Below are positions 37,984 to 46,753 of a stretch of DNA of 64,000 nt, one piece after another. Numbering within the stretch: the stretch's first letter is position 1; each line of letters opens with the position of its first letter. Under the pieces are notes generated by a model. It worked only from the letters and a program-made list of their open reading frames with translations. It was not told the origin of the DNA and did no database searches. The stretch comes from Corynebacterium mustelae (lineage in GTDB: Bacteria > Actinomycetota > Actinomycetes > Mycobacteriales > Mycobacteriaceae), in assembly GCF_001020985.1 (NCBI RefSeq), contig NZ_CP011542.1:992001-1056000 (forward strand), in the 5' to 3' direction. The position numbers and the translations under genes were made by a program.

Positions 37984-38907
37984 TTACTGCTCCTTCCGTG
38001 GGGTTAGAGGACGTCCGGTGAGGCCAAGGAAAACATCTTCCAAGGTGGCCTCGGTAAACGTCATATTTGTTGCTGTGATGTTTTGTTCCGCCAGTGCTGT
38101 GATGACTGCTGGCGCAAAGTCCGCAGTGCCGGTTGCGGTGACCACGTTGTCGGTGCACTCAATGCGACGCAGTCCAGGGATTGCGGAGAGTAATTCGATT
38201 TGTGGTGGGGCTGAGACTTCCAGCCGTAGTGCGGAGCCGCCAGTGTGGGCCGCTATCAGAGCCTGAGGGGTATCTTCGGCGATGATTTTCCCTGCTTCCA
38301 TGATTGCCACCCGGTCGCATAGCGCTTCCGCCTCGGCCATGGAGTGGGTGGTGAGCATAATGGTTCGACCCTCAGCCTTGAGGTTGCGCAGGATCTCCCA
38401 GATGGTCAGCCGCGACTGTGGGTCCAATGCGGAGGTGAGCTCGTCGAAAAATAGCAATTCGGGGTTGTGGATGAGGGCAAGGGCAATAAAAACCCGTTGC
38501 CGTTGGCCGCCGGATAGCTTATCGACGCGTCGGTTTTCAGTCCCCGCCAAGCCCAACGCGGCTAACAATTCCGATGGGTCTGTTGTTGCTTCGCTGTAGA
38601 ACGAGGCATAGGTGCTTAGAGCTTCACGCACCTTAAGTCGGGGAATGACTGCGGCTTCCTGTAGCTGGGTACCAATCCGCGGCATGAGTTCTTCTCGTTG
38701 GTTTCGTGGATCTAAACCCAGTACCGAGACGCTGCCTGCGGTGGGAGTGTCTAACCCTTGAATTTGGTTCAGCAAGGTTGTTTTCCCACAGCCATTGGGG
38801 CCGAGTAGCCCGAAAATTTGATGCTTTTCGACGGTTAAGGTGACGTCGTCTACCGCACGTAGTTCCTTGAACTTTCGACTGAGATTTTTACACGATATGG
38901 CGGTCAT
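37984..38907 (-). CDS. ABC transporter ATP-binding protein, DrrA-type
   Basis: A 307-residue ATPase with Walker A LLGPNGCGKTTLLNQI, signature LSGGQRQRVFIALALIHNP, Walker B ELLFFDELTSALDP and a switch histidine in LTTHSMAEAEALC. The roughly 90-residue C-terminal domain ending LEDVFLGLTGR is characteristic of ATPases that pair with ABC-2 permeases. It is the middle gene of an abrB-ATPase-permease operon. A GCTTTTCGACG word lies at 38823-38833. Confidence 0.94.
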   Translation of the reverse strand: MTAISCKNLSRKFKELRAVDDVTLTVEKHQIFGLLGPNGCGKTTLLNQIQGLDTPTAGSVSVLGLDPRNQREELMPRIGTQLQEAAVIPRLKVREALSTYASFYSEATTDPSELLAALGLAGTENRRVDKLSGGQRQRVFIALALIHNPELLFFDELTSALDPQSRLTIWEILRNLKAEGRTIMLTTHSMAEAEALCDRVAIMEAGKIIAEDTPQALIAAHTGGSALRLEVSAPPQIELLSAIPGLRRIECTDNVVTATGTADFAPAVITALAEQNITATNMTFTEATLEDVFLGLTGRPLTPRKEQ

Positions 38908-38921
38908 GATTTCTCTCCTTC

Positions 38922-39143
38922 CTAATGATCGGGAATGGGGACACTGGGCAGGAACGAATCAATGGCGGAGGCGGGCAGGATGACAATGCCGCGTTCTTGA
39001 TCGGCAAGGAGGAGAACTTTATCGCCAGGTTTATATCCGAAAAGTTCGCGCGCTCCTTGGGGGATGACGATTTGCCCTTTGGTGCCGATGGTGAGTGTGG
39101 CTGCGAATTTTCCCGCTGGTGGCTGTTCTTGTGGTGGGATCAT
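38922..39143 (-). CDS. AbrB/SpoVT-like DNA-binding protein
   Basis: A 73-residue protein with a swapped-hairpin AbrB domain at residues 16-60 (LTIGTKGQIVIPQGARELFGYKPGDKVLLL is the core, followed by GIVILPASAID). It is either a transition-state-type regulator or an antitoxin-like protein; no toxin partner is adjacent. It begins an operon with the two ABC genes 14 nt downstream. Its promoter region holds four 9-bp direct repeats (39156-39191), so autoregulation through these is likely. Confidence 0.88.
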   Translation of the reverse strand: MIPPQEQPPAGKFAATLTIGTKGQIVIPQGARELFGYKPGDKVLLLADQERGIVILPASAIDSFLPSVPIPDH

Positions 39144-39155
39144 CTCTCCGGCCTC

Positions 39156-39191
39156 CGTATTACTCGTATAACTTGTATAACTAATAATACT
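39156..39191 (-). repeat. four 9-bp tandem repeats upstream of the AbrB gene
   Basis: Read on the plus strand: CGTATTACT, CGTATAACT, TGTATAACT, AATAATACT, end to end, starting 12 nt upstream of the AbrB start codon. The near-helical 9-bp period suggests a stacked binding site for the AbrB-like protein. Confidence 0.7.
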
Positions 39192-39301
39192 TGAACCTCA
39201 ATAGCTTGTCATTATCATCGGAAGTAATACACACCACAAAAACCGCGATAATACAGGTAAGAGATATATTCCACCGAAGCTACAGAAAGGAGGACATTCC
39301 G

Positions 39302-40006
39302 ATGTCACAGCCATATGAGTCCGATTCCAAAAACCGAACCGCCGCACTGATCGCCGCCGTCGTGAGCCTAAGCGCGATCGTGCTTGTCCTAGCGTTTTTG
39401 TATGTGTTCAAGGGTGGCGAGGCCGAGAACAACAATGCCGGAAGCAATACGCCACCGTCCGCGAGCGTCATCGCGTCGAAAAGCAATAACGCGCGGAATC
39501 CGAACCCGATAGTTCCACCACCAAATCCAGGGCAACCAACAAAACAGCCGCCAGCAGCGAACCCCGGAAATACCGGAAACCAAAATAATAAGCCGCCCGG
39601 ATCGAATAATCCCGGACAAGGCAATCAGCCCGGCAACGGCTCGAGCCAAGGCAGCCAACCTGGCGGTGGGGGAGATGGAACCTTCGACCCTAATAAACCA
39701 CCGCCAGCAGTGGTGCCAGATTTTCTGCCCCCAACGGCACGGTTGATTAACGAGAAACCGGTACAGGTCTATCTCGACTCGTGGAAGCATAGCCGATACT
39801 ATGCTGGAAACGACTCAACAAGCGACGGGTTTGCCGAAAGTGTTTACAACTCGTTCCTAGTGCACTTGGATGAATTCGATGACGGCAGCGTAACTTTCAT
39901 GGCGCTTTCGCCACTAACAGACCACCGTTACGAAATGACTTGCCTGGATCACGGGCAATTCGTTGCCTGCAACGGCGGGTATAACGCCATGGTCTACATC
40001 GTGTAG
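39302..40006 (+). CDS. membrane-anchored protein with disordered linker, unknown
   Basis: A 234-residue protein: short cytoplasmic N-terminus (1-13), one transmembrane helix (about 14-38, AALIAAVVSLSAIVLVLAFLYVF), an N/P/G/Q-rich linker (about 40-140) and a C-terminal folded domain of about 95 residues with two cysteines (TCLDHGQFVACNGG). The topology suggests an extracytoplasmic C-terminal domain exposed in the cell wall. The ATG at 39302 has a strong AAAGGAGG. Divergent from the AbrB operon. I recognise no family. A reverse GCTTTTCGACG word is at 39474-39484 and a CCCTAATA at 39688-39695. Confidence 0.8.
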   Translation: MSQPYESDSKNRTAALIAAVVSLSAIVLVLAFLYVFKGGEAENNNAGSNTPPSASVIASKSNNARNPNPIVPPPNPGQPTKQPPAANPGNTGNQNNKPPGSNNPGQGNQPGNGSSQGSQPGGGGDGTFDPNKPPPAVVPDFLPPTARLINEKPVQVYLDSWKHSRYYAGNDSTSDGFAESVYNSFLVHLDEFDDGSVTFMALSPLTDHRYEMTCLDHGQFVACNGGYNAMVYIV

Positions 40007-40012
40007 CCCGGC

Positions 40013-40029
40013 TACTATAAGAAGCTATG
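40013..40029 (+). promoter_or_regulatory. -10 box for leaderless citE-like transcript
   Basis: TACTAT at 40013-40018 lies 8 nt before the ATG at 40027; no RBS. Confidence 0.55.
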
Positions 40030-40848
40030 ACACTGCATATACCGGGTCCCGCCATCTTATTCGCACCGGCCGGAAGGTCTGAGATCATCCCCAAAGCAGC
40101 CGCAGCGGCCGACATGGTGATCCTAGATTTGGAAGACGGGGCGGGCGATGTTGATCGGGACATCGCCTACGCGAACATCCGAAATTCTGGGCTCGATCCT
40201 GCTGCAACCATCGTTCGGGTGGTTGGTCCCACTGATCCGCACTTTTTAGCCGACGTCGAATTTGTCGCGAGCACACCGTACACTACGGTTATGGTACCGA
40301 AGGTGTACGCTGAAATTCCGCAGTGCTTAGAAAAGTTCGACGTCATTGCCATGATTGAGACCCCGCAAGCGGTGGTTAATATTCAAAAAATTGCAGAACA
40401 CCCGTCGGTTGTCGGCCTGTTCTGGGGAGCAGAGGATCTCACGATGGGCTTAGGTGGTACCCACTCCCGGTTTGGGCGGGATGAAGCGAATTCCGGGATG
40501 TATCGCGAGACGATGCGACTGACCCGATCGCTAATGCATATCCACGCCGCTGCGGCCGGGAAGATCACCATCGACGCGGTGCATTCAGACTTTCGGGATG
40601 AAGCTGGGATGTTTGCCGAGGCGGTTGATGCGGCGCGTTCCGGATTTGCGGCGTCGGCTTGCATTCACCCGAGTCAAGTAGCTACTGTGCGTGCTGCCTA
40701 CCAACCAGAAGATAGTCAGATTGAATGGGCGCAGGCGGTAGTGGCGGAAGCTGCGAACCATCCAGGCGCCTTTAAACTCAGCGGCGAGATGATCGACGCA
40801 CCGCTCATAGCTCAAGCGCGACGGATTTTAGATCGGGCCGGAAACTAG
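40027..40848 (+). CDS. HpcH/HpaI aldolase, CitE-like
   Basis: A 273-residue TIM-barrel protein of the citrate-lyase beta-subunit family. It shows FAPAGRSEIIPKAAAAADMVILDLEDGA, a catalytic arginine in ATIVRV, the metal ligand E in IAMIETPQAVVNI, LFWGAEDL and FAASACIHPSQV. Stand-alone CitE-like proteins in Actinobacteria act as (S)-citramalyl-CoA or malyl-CoA lyases or thioesterases rather than as citrate lyase, and no citrate lyase alpha or gamma subunit is nearby. It marks the right border of the accessory region that begins after purH. Confidence 0.88.
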   Translation: MTLHIPGPAILFAPAGRSEIIPKAAAAADMVILDLEDGAGDVDRDIAYANIRNSGLDPAATIVRVVGPTDPHFLADVEFVASTPYTTVMVPKVYAEIPQCLEKFDVIAMIETPQAVVNIQKIAEHPSVVGLFWGAEDLTMGLGGTHSRFGRDEANSGMYRETMRLTRSLMHIHAAAAGKITIDAVHSDFRDEAGMFAEAVDAARSGFAASACIHPSQVATVRAAYQPEDSQIEWAQAVVAEAANHPGAFKLSGEMIDAPLIAQARRILDRAGN

Positions 40849-40943
40849 CGCACGTCGTGCTGTTGGGTTAGTGATATAGATACTAGCCCGACATTCTATT
40901 GTCACTGGATTGTTGTGCGGTGTGGAAGGCCCCAAGATACGAC

Positions 40944-40973
40944 AAAACGCTCGACCCGAAGGCCGAGCGTTTT
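40944..40973 (-). terminator. terminator of the rpmB-rpmG-rpsN-rpsR operon
   Basis: A 10-bp perfect stem AAAACGCTCG / CGAGCGTTTT with a 10-nt loop, usable in both directions. It lies 52 nt after rpsR. Confidence 0.8.
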
Positions 40974-41025
40974 GCGCTGTTATCGCTTCCAGGAAAATCT
41001 GGAGCGTTGCGTCCCAGTTTCGGAT

Positions 41026-41274
41026 TTACCGACTGGTGAACGGTAGGAGAGCCATCTCACGAGCGTTCTTCACTGCGGTTGCTACCTGACGCTGCTGCTG
41101 CGGGGTCAGGCCGGTTACGCGGCGGGAACGGATCTTGTGGCGATCAGAAATGAACTGACGAAGAGTATTGATGTCTTTGTAGTCCACCTTCTCGATGCCT
41201 GCAGCTTTGAGAGGGTTCTTCTTAGGGCGGCGGGATTGTTCCATCCGCACCTTTTTCATGTTAGTGCGTTTCAT
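41026..41274 (-). CDS. rpsR: 30S ribosomal protein S18 (cysteine-free type)
   Basis: An 82-residue S18 with [26 protein letters not shown]. The N-terminal CxxC/zinc motif of C+ paralogues is missing (the stretch reads [20 protein letters not shown]), so this is the zinc-independent form. Last gene of a four-gene minus-strand operon. Confidence 0.95.
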   Translation of the reverse strand: MKRTNMKKVRMEQSRRPKKNPLKAAGIEKVDYKDINTLRQFISDRHKIRSRRVTGLTPQQQRQVATAVKNAREMALLPFTSR

Positions 41275-41290
41275 TAGATACTCCCAAAAA

Positions 41291-41596
41291 TTACCAGCTG
41301 GACTTACGGACGCCAGGTAACTCACCACGGTGAGCCATCTCGCGCATACGGACACGGGACACGCCGAACTTGCGGAGGTAGCCGCGTGGACGACCGTCGT
41401 GAGCGTCACGGTTACGGACACGGACTGGGGAGGCGTCGCGTGGCTGGCGGTTTAACTCGAACTGCGCATCCAGACGATCCTCATCAGAGGTATTTGGGTT
41501 TTTGATGATTGCCTTGAGCTCGTTACGGCGCTCCGCGTAGCGGGCGACGATTTCCTTGCGCTGCTCGTTCTTGGCGATCTTGGACTTCTTAGCCAT
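41291..41596 (-). CDS. rpsN: 30S ribosomal protein S14 (long, cysteine-free type)
   Basis: A 101-residue S14 of the long C- type. The C-terminal [28 protein letters not shown] signature is present, and the CxxC pairs of the short zinc form are absent. It lies 16 nt before rpsR. Confidence 0.96.
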   Translation of the reverse strand: MAKKSKIAKNEQRKEIVARYAERRNELKAIIKNPNTSDEDRLDAQFELNRQPRDASPVRVRNRDAHDGRPRGYLRKFGVSRVRMREMAHRGELPGVRKSSW

Positions 41597-41599
41597 AGA

Positions 41600-41764
41600 T
41601 TATCGCTCCTCGCGGAATTCGACGTGCTTGCGGACTACCGGATCGTACTTCTTTAAGGTAATGCGATCAGGGTTATTACGCTTATTCTTACGGGTGACGT
41701 AGGTATAACCGGTGCCAGCCGTAGACTTCAGCTTGATGATTGGACGAATGTCATTACGTGCCAT
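41600..41764 (-). CDS. rpmG: 50S ribosomal protein L33 (cysteine-free type)
   Basis: A 54-residue L33 ([20 protein letters not shown], then [13 protein letters not shown] and a VVRKHVEF C-terminus). None of the four zinc-binding cysteines is present. It ends 3 nt before rpsN. Confidence 0.95.
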   Translation of the reverse strand: MARNDIRPIIKLKSTAGTGYTYVTRKNKRNNPDRITLKKYDPVVRKHVEFREER

Positions 41765-41766
41765 CT

Positions 41767-42003
41767 TTAGACCTTCTCTCCACGAGCGCGGATCTTTGCT
41801 ACAACGGCTTCAATGCCGTCGCGGTCGATGACCTTCAGACCCTTGGTGGATACGTTCAAAGTGATGGTACGGCCCTCGGAGGGCAGGTAGAACTTACGAC
41901 GCTGCACGTTGGGGTTCCAACGGCGAGAAGTGCGTCGGTGCGAGTGCGAGACGGACTTACCGTAACCCGGCTTGCGTCCCGTAACCTGGCAAATAGCCGA
42001 CAT
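41767..42003 (-). CDS. rpmB: 50S ribosomal protein L28
   Basis: A 78-residue L28 ([20 protein letters not shown], then [19 protein letters not shown]). One cysteine only, without a CxxC pair, so it is counted with the zinc-independent forms. First gene of the rpmB-rpmG-rpsN-rpsR operon, which has the same order as the alternative ribosomal operon of mycobacteria. Confidence 0.95.
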   Translation of the reverse strand: MSAICQVTGRKPGYGKSVSHSHRRTSRRWNPNVQRRKFYLPSEGRTITLNVSTKGLKVIDRDGIEAVVAKIRARGEKV

Positions 42004-42340
42004 GGACTTAACTTTCTCCTAGCCGCCCACTGTTCAACCTGCAATTATGCGAGCTTGACCGGGGCGTAAAACGAACAATTTCGACAACAGCAAAAAACGA
42101 TCTTACATAATGTGCGCGCATATGCCTAATTTTTACCTGGCGGCAACGGATATTTGCTTTTCGACGGCCCCACAAGGTCGAAATTTCTGTTTTAGCCGCA
42201 AGGGCGCTAAACTCTATCAAGTTGTCTCGACGGCTTAGTTGAGTCATATCCACTGTACGTATAAAACGAAACCCAACTCAGGCACGATCAATATTTATTG
42301 AAGCGACCTGAAGTTTCAATCCTGAGGGAATCGGAGAAAA
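42004..42340. promoter_or_regulatory. 337-nt divergent region between rpmB and rpmE
   Basis: It holds the promoters of two ribosomal transcripts and no gene. A GCTTTTCGACG word is at 42156-42166. An imperfect palindrome TCAATATTTATTGA lies at 42288-42301, 39 nt before rpmE. I do not see the TGAAAAT..ATTTTCA type of site that Zur binds in front of the equivalent mycobacterial operon. Confidence 0.55.
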
Positions 42341-42607
42341 ATGAAAAAGGATATCCACCCGGATTACCATCCGGTTGTGTTCCAGGATGCGGGTACTGGT
42401 TTCCAGTTCTTAACCCGTTCCACCGCAACCAGCGCCCGTACTATTCAATGGGAAGACGGTAACGAATACCCACTAATCGTGGTAGACGTTACCAGTGAAT
42501 CACACCCATTCTGGACTGGTGCACAGCGTGTGATGGACACCGCAGGTCGTGTCGAGAAGTTCCAGCGTCGATTTGGTGGCATGGCTCGTCGCCAAAAGAA
42601 GTCTTAA
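42341..42607 (+). CDS. rpmE2: 50S ribosomal protein L31 type B
   Basis: An 88-residue L31 of type B ([50 protein letters not shown]). It lacks the CxxC zinc motif of type A. GGAGAAAA precedes the ATG. Divergent from rpmB and followed by rpmF. Confidence 0.96.
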   Translation: MKKDIHPDYHPVVFQDAGTGFQFLTRSTATSARTIQWEDGNEYPLIVVDVTSESHPFWTGAQRVMDTAGRVEKFQRRFGGMARRQKKS

Positions 42608-42629
42608 GTAATAAGGAGGGAAATAAACA

Positions 42630-42803
42630 ATGGCAGTTCCAAAGCGTCGTATGTCGCGTGCTAACACACGCTCCCGTCGTTCCCAGTGGAAGGCTGACAA
42701 TGTCGCCCTTCAAGAGGTGACCATCGATGGCCAGGTTGTACGCATTCCGCGTCGACTGGTTAAGGCGGCTCAGCTCGGACTGGTCGAGGTTGAGCAGTTC
42801 TAA
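42630..42803 (+). CDS. rpmF: 50S ribosomal protein L32
   Basis: A 57-residue L32 ([20 protein letters not shown], ending [12 protein letters not shown]) without cysteines. AAGGAGGG precedes the ATG. It forms an operon with rpmE2 and is followed by a strong terminator. Confidence 0.95.
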   Translation: MAVPKRRMSRANTRSRRSQWKADNVALQEVTIDGQVVRIPRRLVKAAQLGLVEVEQF

Positions 42804-42818
42804 TAAATAATTGCATGC

Positions 42819-42866
42819 AATGGCAGACATCTAATCTATCAGGTGTCTGCCATTTTGTATTTTTTA
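42819..42866 (+). terminator. terminator of rpmE2-rpmF
   Basis: An 11-bp perfect stem AATGGCAGACA / TGTCTGCCATT (42819-42829 and 42844-42854) followed by TTGTATTTTTT. Confidence 0.9.
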
Positions 42867-43046
42867 TATATAAGTGAATAACCGGCGAAAATACAGCAAT
42901 TTCTTATGGTAAACGCGGTTTATTTTTATTGGTTTTCGGCGAATAACGCCGTTTTTTATATATAATTTGGTTGTTACCTTATCAATTATGTTTGGTTGCT
43001 TTGTGTAAACAAACATTCGCTTTCCGCTCAAATAGAGCAGATGGGG

Positions 43047-43062
43047 CATACTTGGGAAGATG
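43047..43062 (+). promoter_or_regulatory. -10 box upstream of mprA
   Basis: CATACT at 43047-43052 is 7 nt before the ATG at 43060, indicating a leaderless start. The 190 nt upstream are very AT-rich. Confidence 0.5.
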
Positions 43063-43752
43063 AAAATCGTTGTAGTAGATGATGAGCAGGCCGTACGCGA
43101 TTCGCTGCGCCGCTCCCTGTCCTTTAATGGCTACGAAATCGTTACCGCCGAGGATGGTGAACAGGCCCTGGAAGTGATCGAGAAGGAACAACCAGATTTG
43201 GTTATTCTCGACGTGATGATGCCTAAGATGGATGGCCTTGAGGTTTGCCGCCATTTACGCAGCCACGGCGATGACCGGCCGATTCTGGTTCTAACTGCCC
43301 GTGACGGGGTAAGTGACCGGGTGGCTGGTTTAGATGCAGGCGCGGATGACTACCTGCCAAAACCATTCGCCCTAGAAGAGCTTCTCGCCAGGGTTCGTTC
43401 GTTGCTGCGTCGAGCAGCTGCCGAGGCGGTAGGGGCTACCAACCAAACCGAAATCACCTTTGAAGATCTCAAGCTCAATCCAGAGACACGCGATGTGGTT
43501 CGCGGTAATCGCACCATATCGCTGACCCGCACCGAATTTGCGTTGTTGCAGTTGTTGATGACCAACCCGCGTCGGGTGTTAAGCCGGTCCACTATTTTAG
43601 AGGAAGTGTGGGGCTACGACTTCCCGACTTCGGGGAACGCGCTGGAAGTGTATATCGGTTATCTGCGTCGTAAGACGGAGCAAGAGGGTGAGCCTCGTTT
43701 GATTCACACGGTTCGCGGTGTAGGTTACGTGCTGCGAGATACTGCTCCGTGA
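43060..43752 (+). CDS. mprA: response regulator, MprA-like (OmpR family)
   Basis: A 230-residue regulator. The receiver domain (1-120) has the acidic pair in VVVDDEQ, the phospho-aspartate in [13 protein letters not shown], and K in [11 protein letters not shown]. The C-terminal winged helix (about 135-230) has [21 protein letters not shown] and [11 protein letters not shown]. It pairs with the kinase that overlaps its stop codon by 4 nt. By synteny with htrA (pepD) and mog this is the envelope-stress pair MprAB; DNA targets are not readable from the window. Confidence 0.93.
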   Translation: MKIVVVDDEQAVRDSLRRSLSFNGYEIVTAEDGEQALEVIEKEQPDLVILDVMMPKMDGLEVCRHLRSHGDDRPILVLTARDGVSDRVAGLDAGADDYLPKPFALEELLARVRSLLRRAAAEAVGATNQTEITFEDLKLNPETRDVVRGNRTISLTRTEFALLQLLMTNPRRVLSRSTILEEVWGYDFPTSGNALEVYIGYLRRKTEQEGEPRLIHTVRGVGYVLRDTAP

Positions 43753-45296
43753 TCTTGAGGAAACCGTCCCCCGAGGTTGAGCCAAATGCGCTTGACTGGG
43801 GGGCTTTTGCTGGTGACACCTACGACGGGTGGGGGAAACAAGCATCGCTTCGGTGGCGCGTCGCCATGCTCACTGCAAGCATGGTGGCGATTGCCGTTGG
43901 CGTCATGACGGTTCTCGCATATTGGTCAGTATCAGTAACCCTGACTAATAGCGTGGATAAGGACCTACAGGCCAAGGCGAACGCGTTGCTTTCCCAGACA
44001 GTCGATCCTAGCTTTTTTAATAACGTAAAAAGCGAAGTGGATTATTTCCGGGCATATAACGCCGACACTCGAATCTCCATTCGGCTTCCTGGTTGGAACT
44101 TCACCGCTGGTGATGATTTGCCTCTATTGGCCTTGCCCAAGGGGGAGAAGACCGCCGTTGCAACGGTTAACGGGGATCGGGTTTTTCGTGCCACTAACGA
44201 TGCAGGCGCGACCGTTATCTTGTCGAGGGACATGACCGATACTCAGGATCTGATCATCACGCTTGGGTTGGCGCTATTGACCTTTGGTGGTCTAGGCATT
44301 CTACTGTCCATCATGACGGGAATCGTTGTAGCATCCGCAGGTTTGCGACCGTTAGTGCGATTACAGTCTGCCGTGGATCAAGTGACAAAAACCCAGAAGC
44401 TCACTCCGATTCCGGTTGTCGGTAACGATGAGTTGGCATTGCTGACAGTGAGTTTTAATCAGATGCTGGCGGCACTCGATCAATCCCGACAACGACAAGC
44501 GCAGTTGGTGGCCGATGCTGGTCACGAGTTGAAGACTCCGTTGACATCCATGCGTACCAATATCGAGTTGCTGATGTTGATGCAAAAGCCAGGTGCGCCG
44601 CAGATCTCCGATGCGGAAAAGAAAGCATTGGAGCATGACGTCATGGCGCAGATGGAAGAACTGTCGACCCTTATCGGCGATCTGGTTGATCTGGCTCGTG
44701 AAGACGCACCGGAACGAGAACTGGAAGAAACAGACCTCGCGGAGGTGGCACAAACCGCTTTGGAGCGGGTGCGTAGGCGTCGGCCAGACGTGGAGTTCCG
44801 GTTGAATACCATGCCGTGGTACATGTGGGGCGATAGTCACTCCCTAGGTCGTGCAATTCTAAATCTCATGGATAACGCCGCTAAGTGGTCGCCAGCAGAC
44901 GGAGTGGTACGCATTGATATGCAGCGCATAAGTGAAGACAAAGTCCAGATTACGGTTTCCGACTCGGGTCCGGGAATTCCAGTGGAAGACCGCGAAAAAG
45001 TATTCGAGCGTTTCTATCGAAGCATTCAAGCGCGCAGTATGCCCGGTTCTGGGCTGGGACTTGCAATTGTGCAACAAGTGGTTGAACGCCATGGCGGCAC
45101 TATTGCAGCCGAGGAATCGGATGATGGTGGAGCAATGTTCCGCTTGATTATGCCGGGCTACGAGCATCCCGAGGATTTGGTTTTAGCTCCCAAGAAACCG
45201 AGCAAGGACCAGTTTATCGCTAATGCCCACGAGTCTCGGCCGAAACAAGGACGGGCTACCATGTTCCGTAATGCGCATGACTCTATTGAAAACTAG
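43749..45296 (+). CDS. mprB: sensor histidine kinase, MprB-like
   Basis: A 515-residue membrane kinase starting with GTG inside the mprA stop codon. Two transmembrane helices (about 38-62 and 168-198) flank an extracytoplasmic sensor loop of about 105 residues. A HAMP domain, the H-box [16 protein letters not shown], the N-box [12 protein letters not shown] and the ATP lid SDSGPGIP / [10 protein letters not shown] follow. An unusual cytoplasmic N-terminal extension of about 35 residues precedes the first helix. It probably senses envelope damage and phosphorylates MprA. Confidence 0.93.
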   Translation: MILRKPSPEVEPNALDWGAFAGDTYDGWGKQASLRWRVAMLTASMVAIAVGVMTVLAYWSVSVTLTNSVDKDLQAKANALLSQTVDPSFFNNVKSEVDYFRAYNADTRISIRLPGWNFTAGDDLPLLALPKGEKTAVATVNGDRVFRATNDAGATVILSRDMTDTQDLIITLGLALLTFGGLGILLSIMTGIVVASAGLRPLVRLQSAVDQVTKTQKLTPIPVVGNDELALLTVSFNQMLAALDQSRQRQAQLVADAGHELKTPLTSMRTNIELLMLMQKPGAPQISDAEKKALEHDVMAQMEELSTLIGDLVDLAREDAPERELEETDLAEVAQTALERVRRRRPDVEFRLNTMPWYMWGDSHSLGRAILNLMDNAAKWSPADGVVRIDMQRISEDKVQITVSDSGPGIPVEDREKVFERFYRSIQARSMPGSGLGLAIVQQVVERHGGTIAAEESDDGGAMFRLIMPGYEHPEDLVLAPKKPSKDQFIANAHESRPKQGRATMFRNAHDSIEN

Positions 45297-45300
45297 TGAG

Positions 45301-45333
45301 TTCCCGCACCTGTACGTACTCCAGGTGCGGGAA
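45301..45333 (+). terminator. hairpin without T-run between mprB and htrA
   Basis: A 12-bp perfect stem TTCCCGCACCTG / CAGGTGCGGGAA with a 9-nt loop, starting 4 nt after the mprB stop. Lacking a T-run, it may be a partial terminator or an RNA processing or stability element between the kinase and protease genes. Confidence 0.6.
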
Positions 45334-45428
45334 CATCGTCTTATTCACAGCTTATTTTCAGGCTTTCACACGGTTTCTTCAACCAGGTGCCAGTCTGACT
45401 CAATACAACAGGGGGATACTGTCTGACT

Positions 45429-46709
45429 ATGAACACACAACCTCATAATTTTGGACATGATGAAACCCGTGGTTTTCCACAGCAATGGACCCAGTCACAG
45501 CCACAACCGCAGCAGCAGACTGCGGGTGGATATCAGCAGTCCTACAATCACATATCCAATCCATATACCACGCAGCAACCTGCTGAGCCGTTACCGAAGC
45601 AGGAGGAAGAAAAAAGTACGCAGGAGCGAACAATTGGGCTTGTACCTGCAATCGCGTTGGCGCTGGTGGCAGCGATTGGTTCCGGCGCTATTACAGGGGT
45701 GTATGTTTCGAAGCAGTCGTCGGTAGGCAATTCCCGTAGTTCTGTAGTTGAAACTTTAAAACAACCAGTGGGTAATAATGGCAATGCAGAAGACGCCGGA
45801 GGGGTACAAGCTGTAGCATCAGCGGTATTGCCTACCGTCGTATCCATCCAAGTACTTACTCGTTCGGAATCCAGTGAAGGTTCTGGCTCTATTATTTCAC
45901 CTGATGGCTATGTCCTTACCAATAACCATGTGGTGGAATCTGCAGGACAGGAGACTGCAGAGATCACGGTTACCATGAATGACGGCAGTACTCATTCCGC
46001 GCGGTTTATCGCTGGCGATGTCAATACCGACGTTGCTGTGATCAAAATTGAGGGGGTTGCAGATCTGCCGACGATTAGTTTAGGAGACAGCGACGGACTG
46101 GCTGTTGGCCAGCAGGTAGTTGCGATCGGGTCGCCTTTAGGTCTTTCTTCAACTGTTACGTCTGGTATTGTCTCCGCACTCAATCGGCCGGTGCGTGCAG
46201 GGGGCGGCAGTTCCGGTGAGACCTCGCTTATCGACGCAATTCAAACGGATGCAGCGATTAATCCTGGGAACTCTGGCGGCCCGTTGGTTGATATGTCAGG
46301 AGCGCTTATCGGCATCAATTCGGTGATTGCCTCAAATTCAGTGACTCCAGATTCTGCTGGTTCGATCGGCTTAGGTTTCGCTATTCCTGCGAATTTTGCT
46401 CGCCGGGTTGCCCAGCAATTGATTGAGCGTGGGCAGGCGACCCAACCAATGATTGGTATTCAGCTATCTCAGAACCCTCGAATTCACGGTGCCGAGATTG
46501 TAGAGGTGTCTCCGAACGGTCCTGGGGATAAGGCAGGACTGAACAGTGGCGAAATCGTGGTTGGAATGAACGGTCGAATTATCGACAGCGCCGACGCGTT
46601 AATCGCCGCAGTTCGTAGTAGTGATTTTGGTGAAAAGATCTCATTGGAAGTTACAGATTCCGAAGGAAATAATTCGAGAATGGTAGAGGTTACGTTAACA
46701 ACCGAGTAA
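45429..46709 (+). CDS. htrA: HtrA/DegP-like membrane-anchored serine protease with PDZ domain
   Basis: A 426-residue protease. Residues 1-75 are a Q/P-rich cytoplasmic tail and 76-98 a transmembrane helix (LVPAIALALVAAIGSGAITG). The trypsin-like domain carries H in TNNHVVES (about 165), D in NTDVAVIKI (about 200) and S in GNSGGPLVD (about 281). A PDZ domain follows from about 340. In mycobacteria the equivalent PepD is a target of MprAB and degrades misfolded envelope proteins. The protease domain is outside the cell membrane by topology. Confidence 0.95.
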   Translation: MNTQPHNFGHDETRGFPQQWTQSQPQPQQQTAGGYQQSYNHISNPYTTQQPAEPLPKQEEEKSTQERTIGLVPAIALALVAAIGSGAITGVYVSKQSSVGNSRSSVVETLKQPVGNNGNAEDAGGVQAVASAVLPTVVSIQVLTRSESSEGSGSIISPDGYVLTNNHVVESAGQETAEITVTMNDGSTHSARFIAGDVNTDVAVIKIEGVADLPTISLGDSDGLAVGQQVVAIGSPLGLSSTVTSGIVSALNRPVRAGGGSSGETSLIDAIQTDAAINPGNSGGPLVDMSGALIGINSVIASNSVTPDSAGSIGLGFAIPANFARRVAQQLIERGQATQPMIGIQLSQNPRIHGAEIVEVSPNGPGDKAGLNSGEIVVGMNGRIIDSADALIAAVRSSDFGEKISLEVTDSEGNNSRMVEVTLTTE

Positions 46710-46753
46710 GTTTCATATTGAAACAAATAGTTGATTCAAGAAAGACGGTACTC

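Noticed and set aside
42288..42301. Zur operator before rpmE2
   Set aside because: TCAATATTTATTGA is only an imperfect AT-rich palindrome and does not match the Zur consensus I know; reported as a possible element, not a call.
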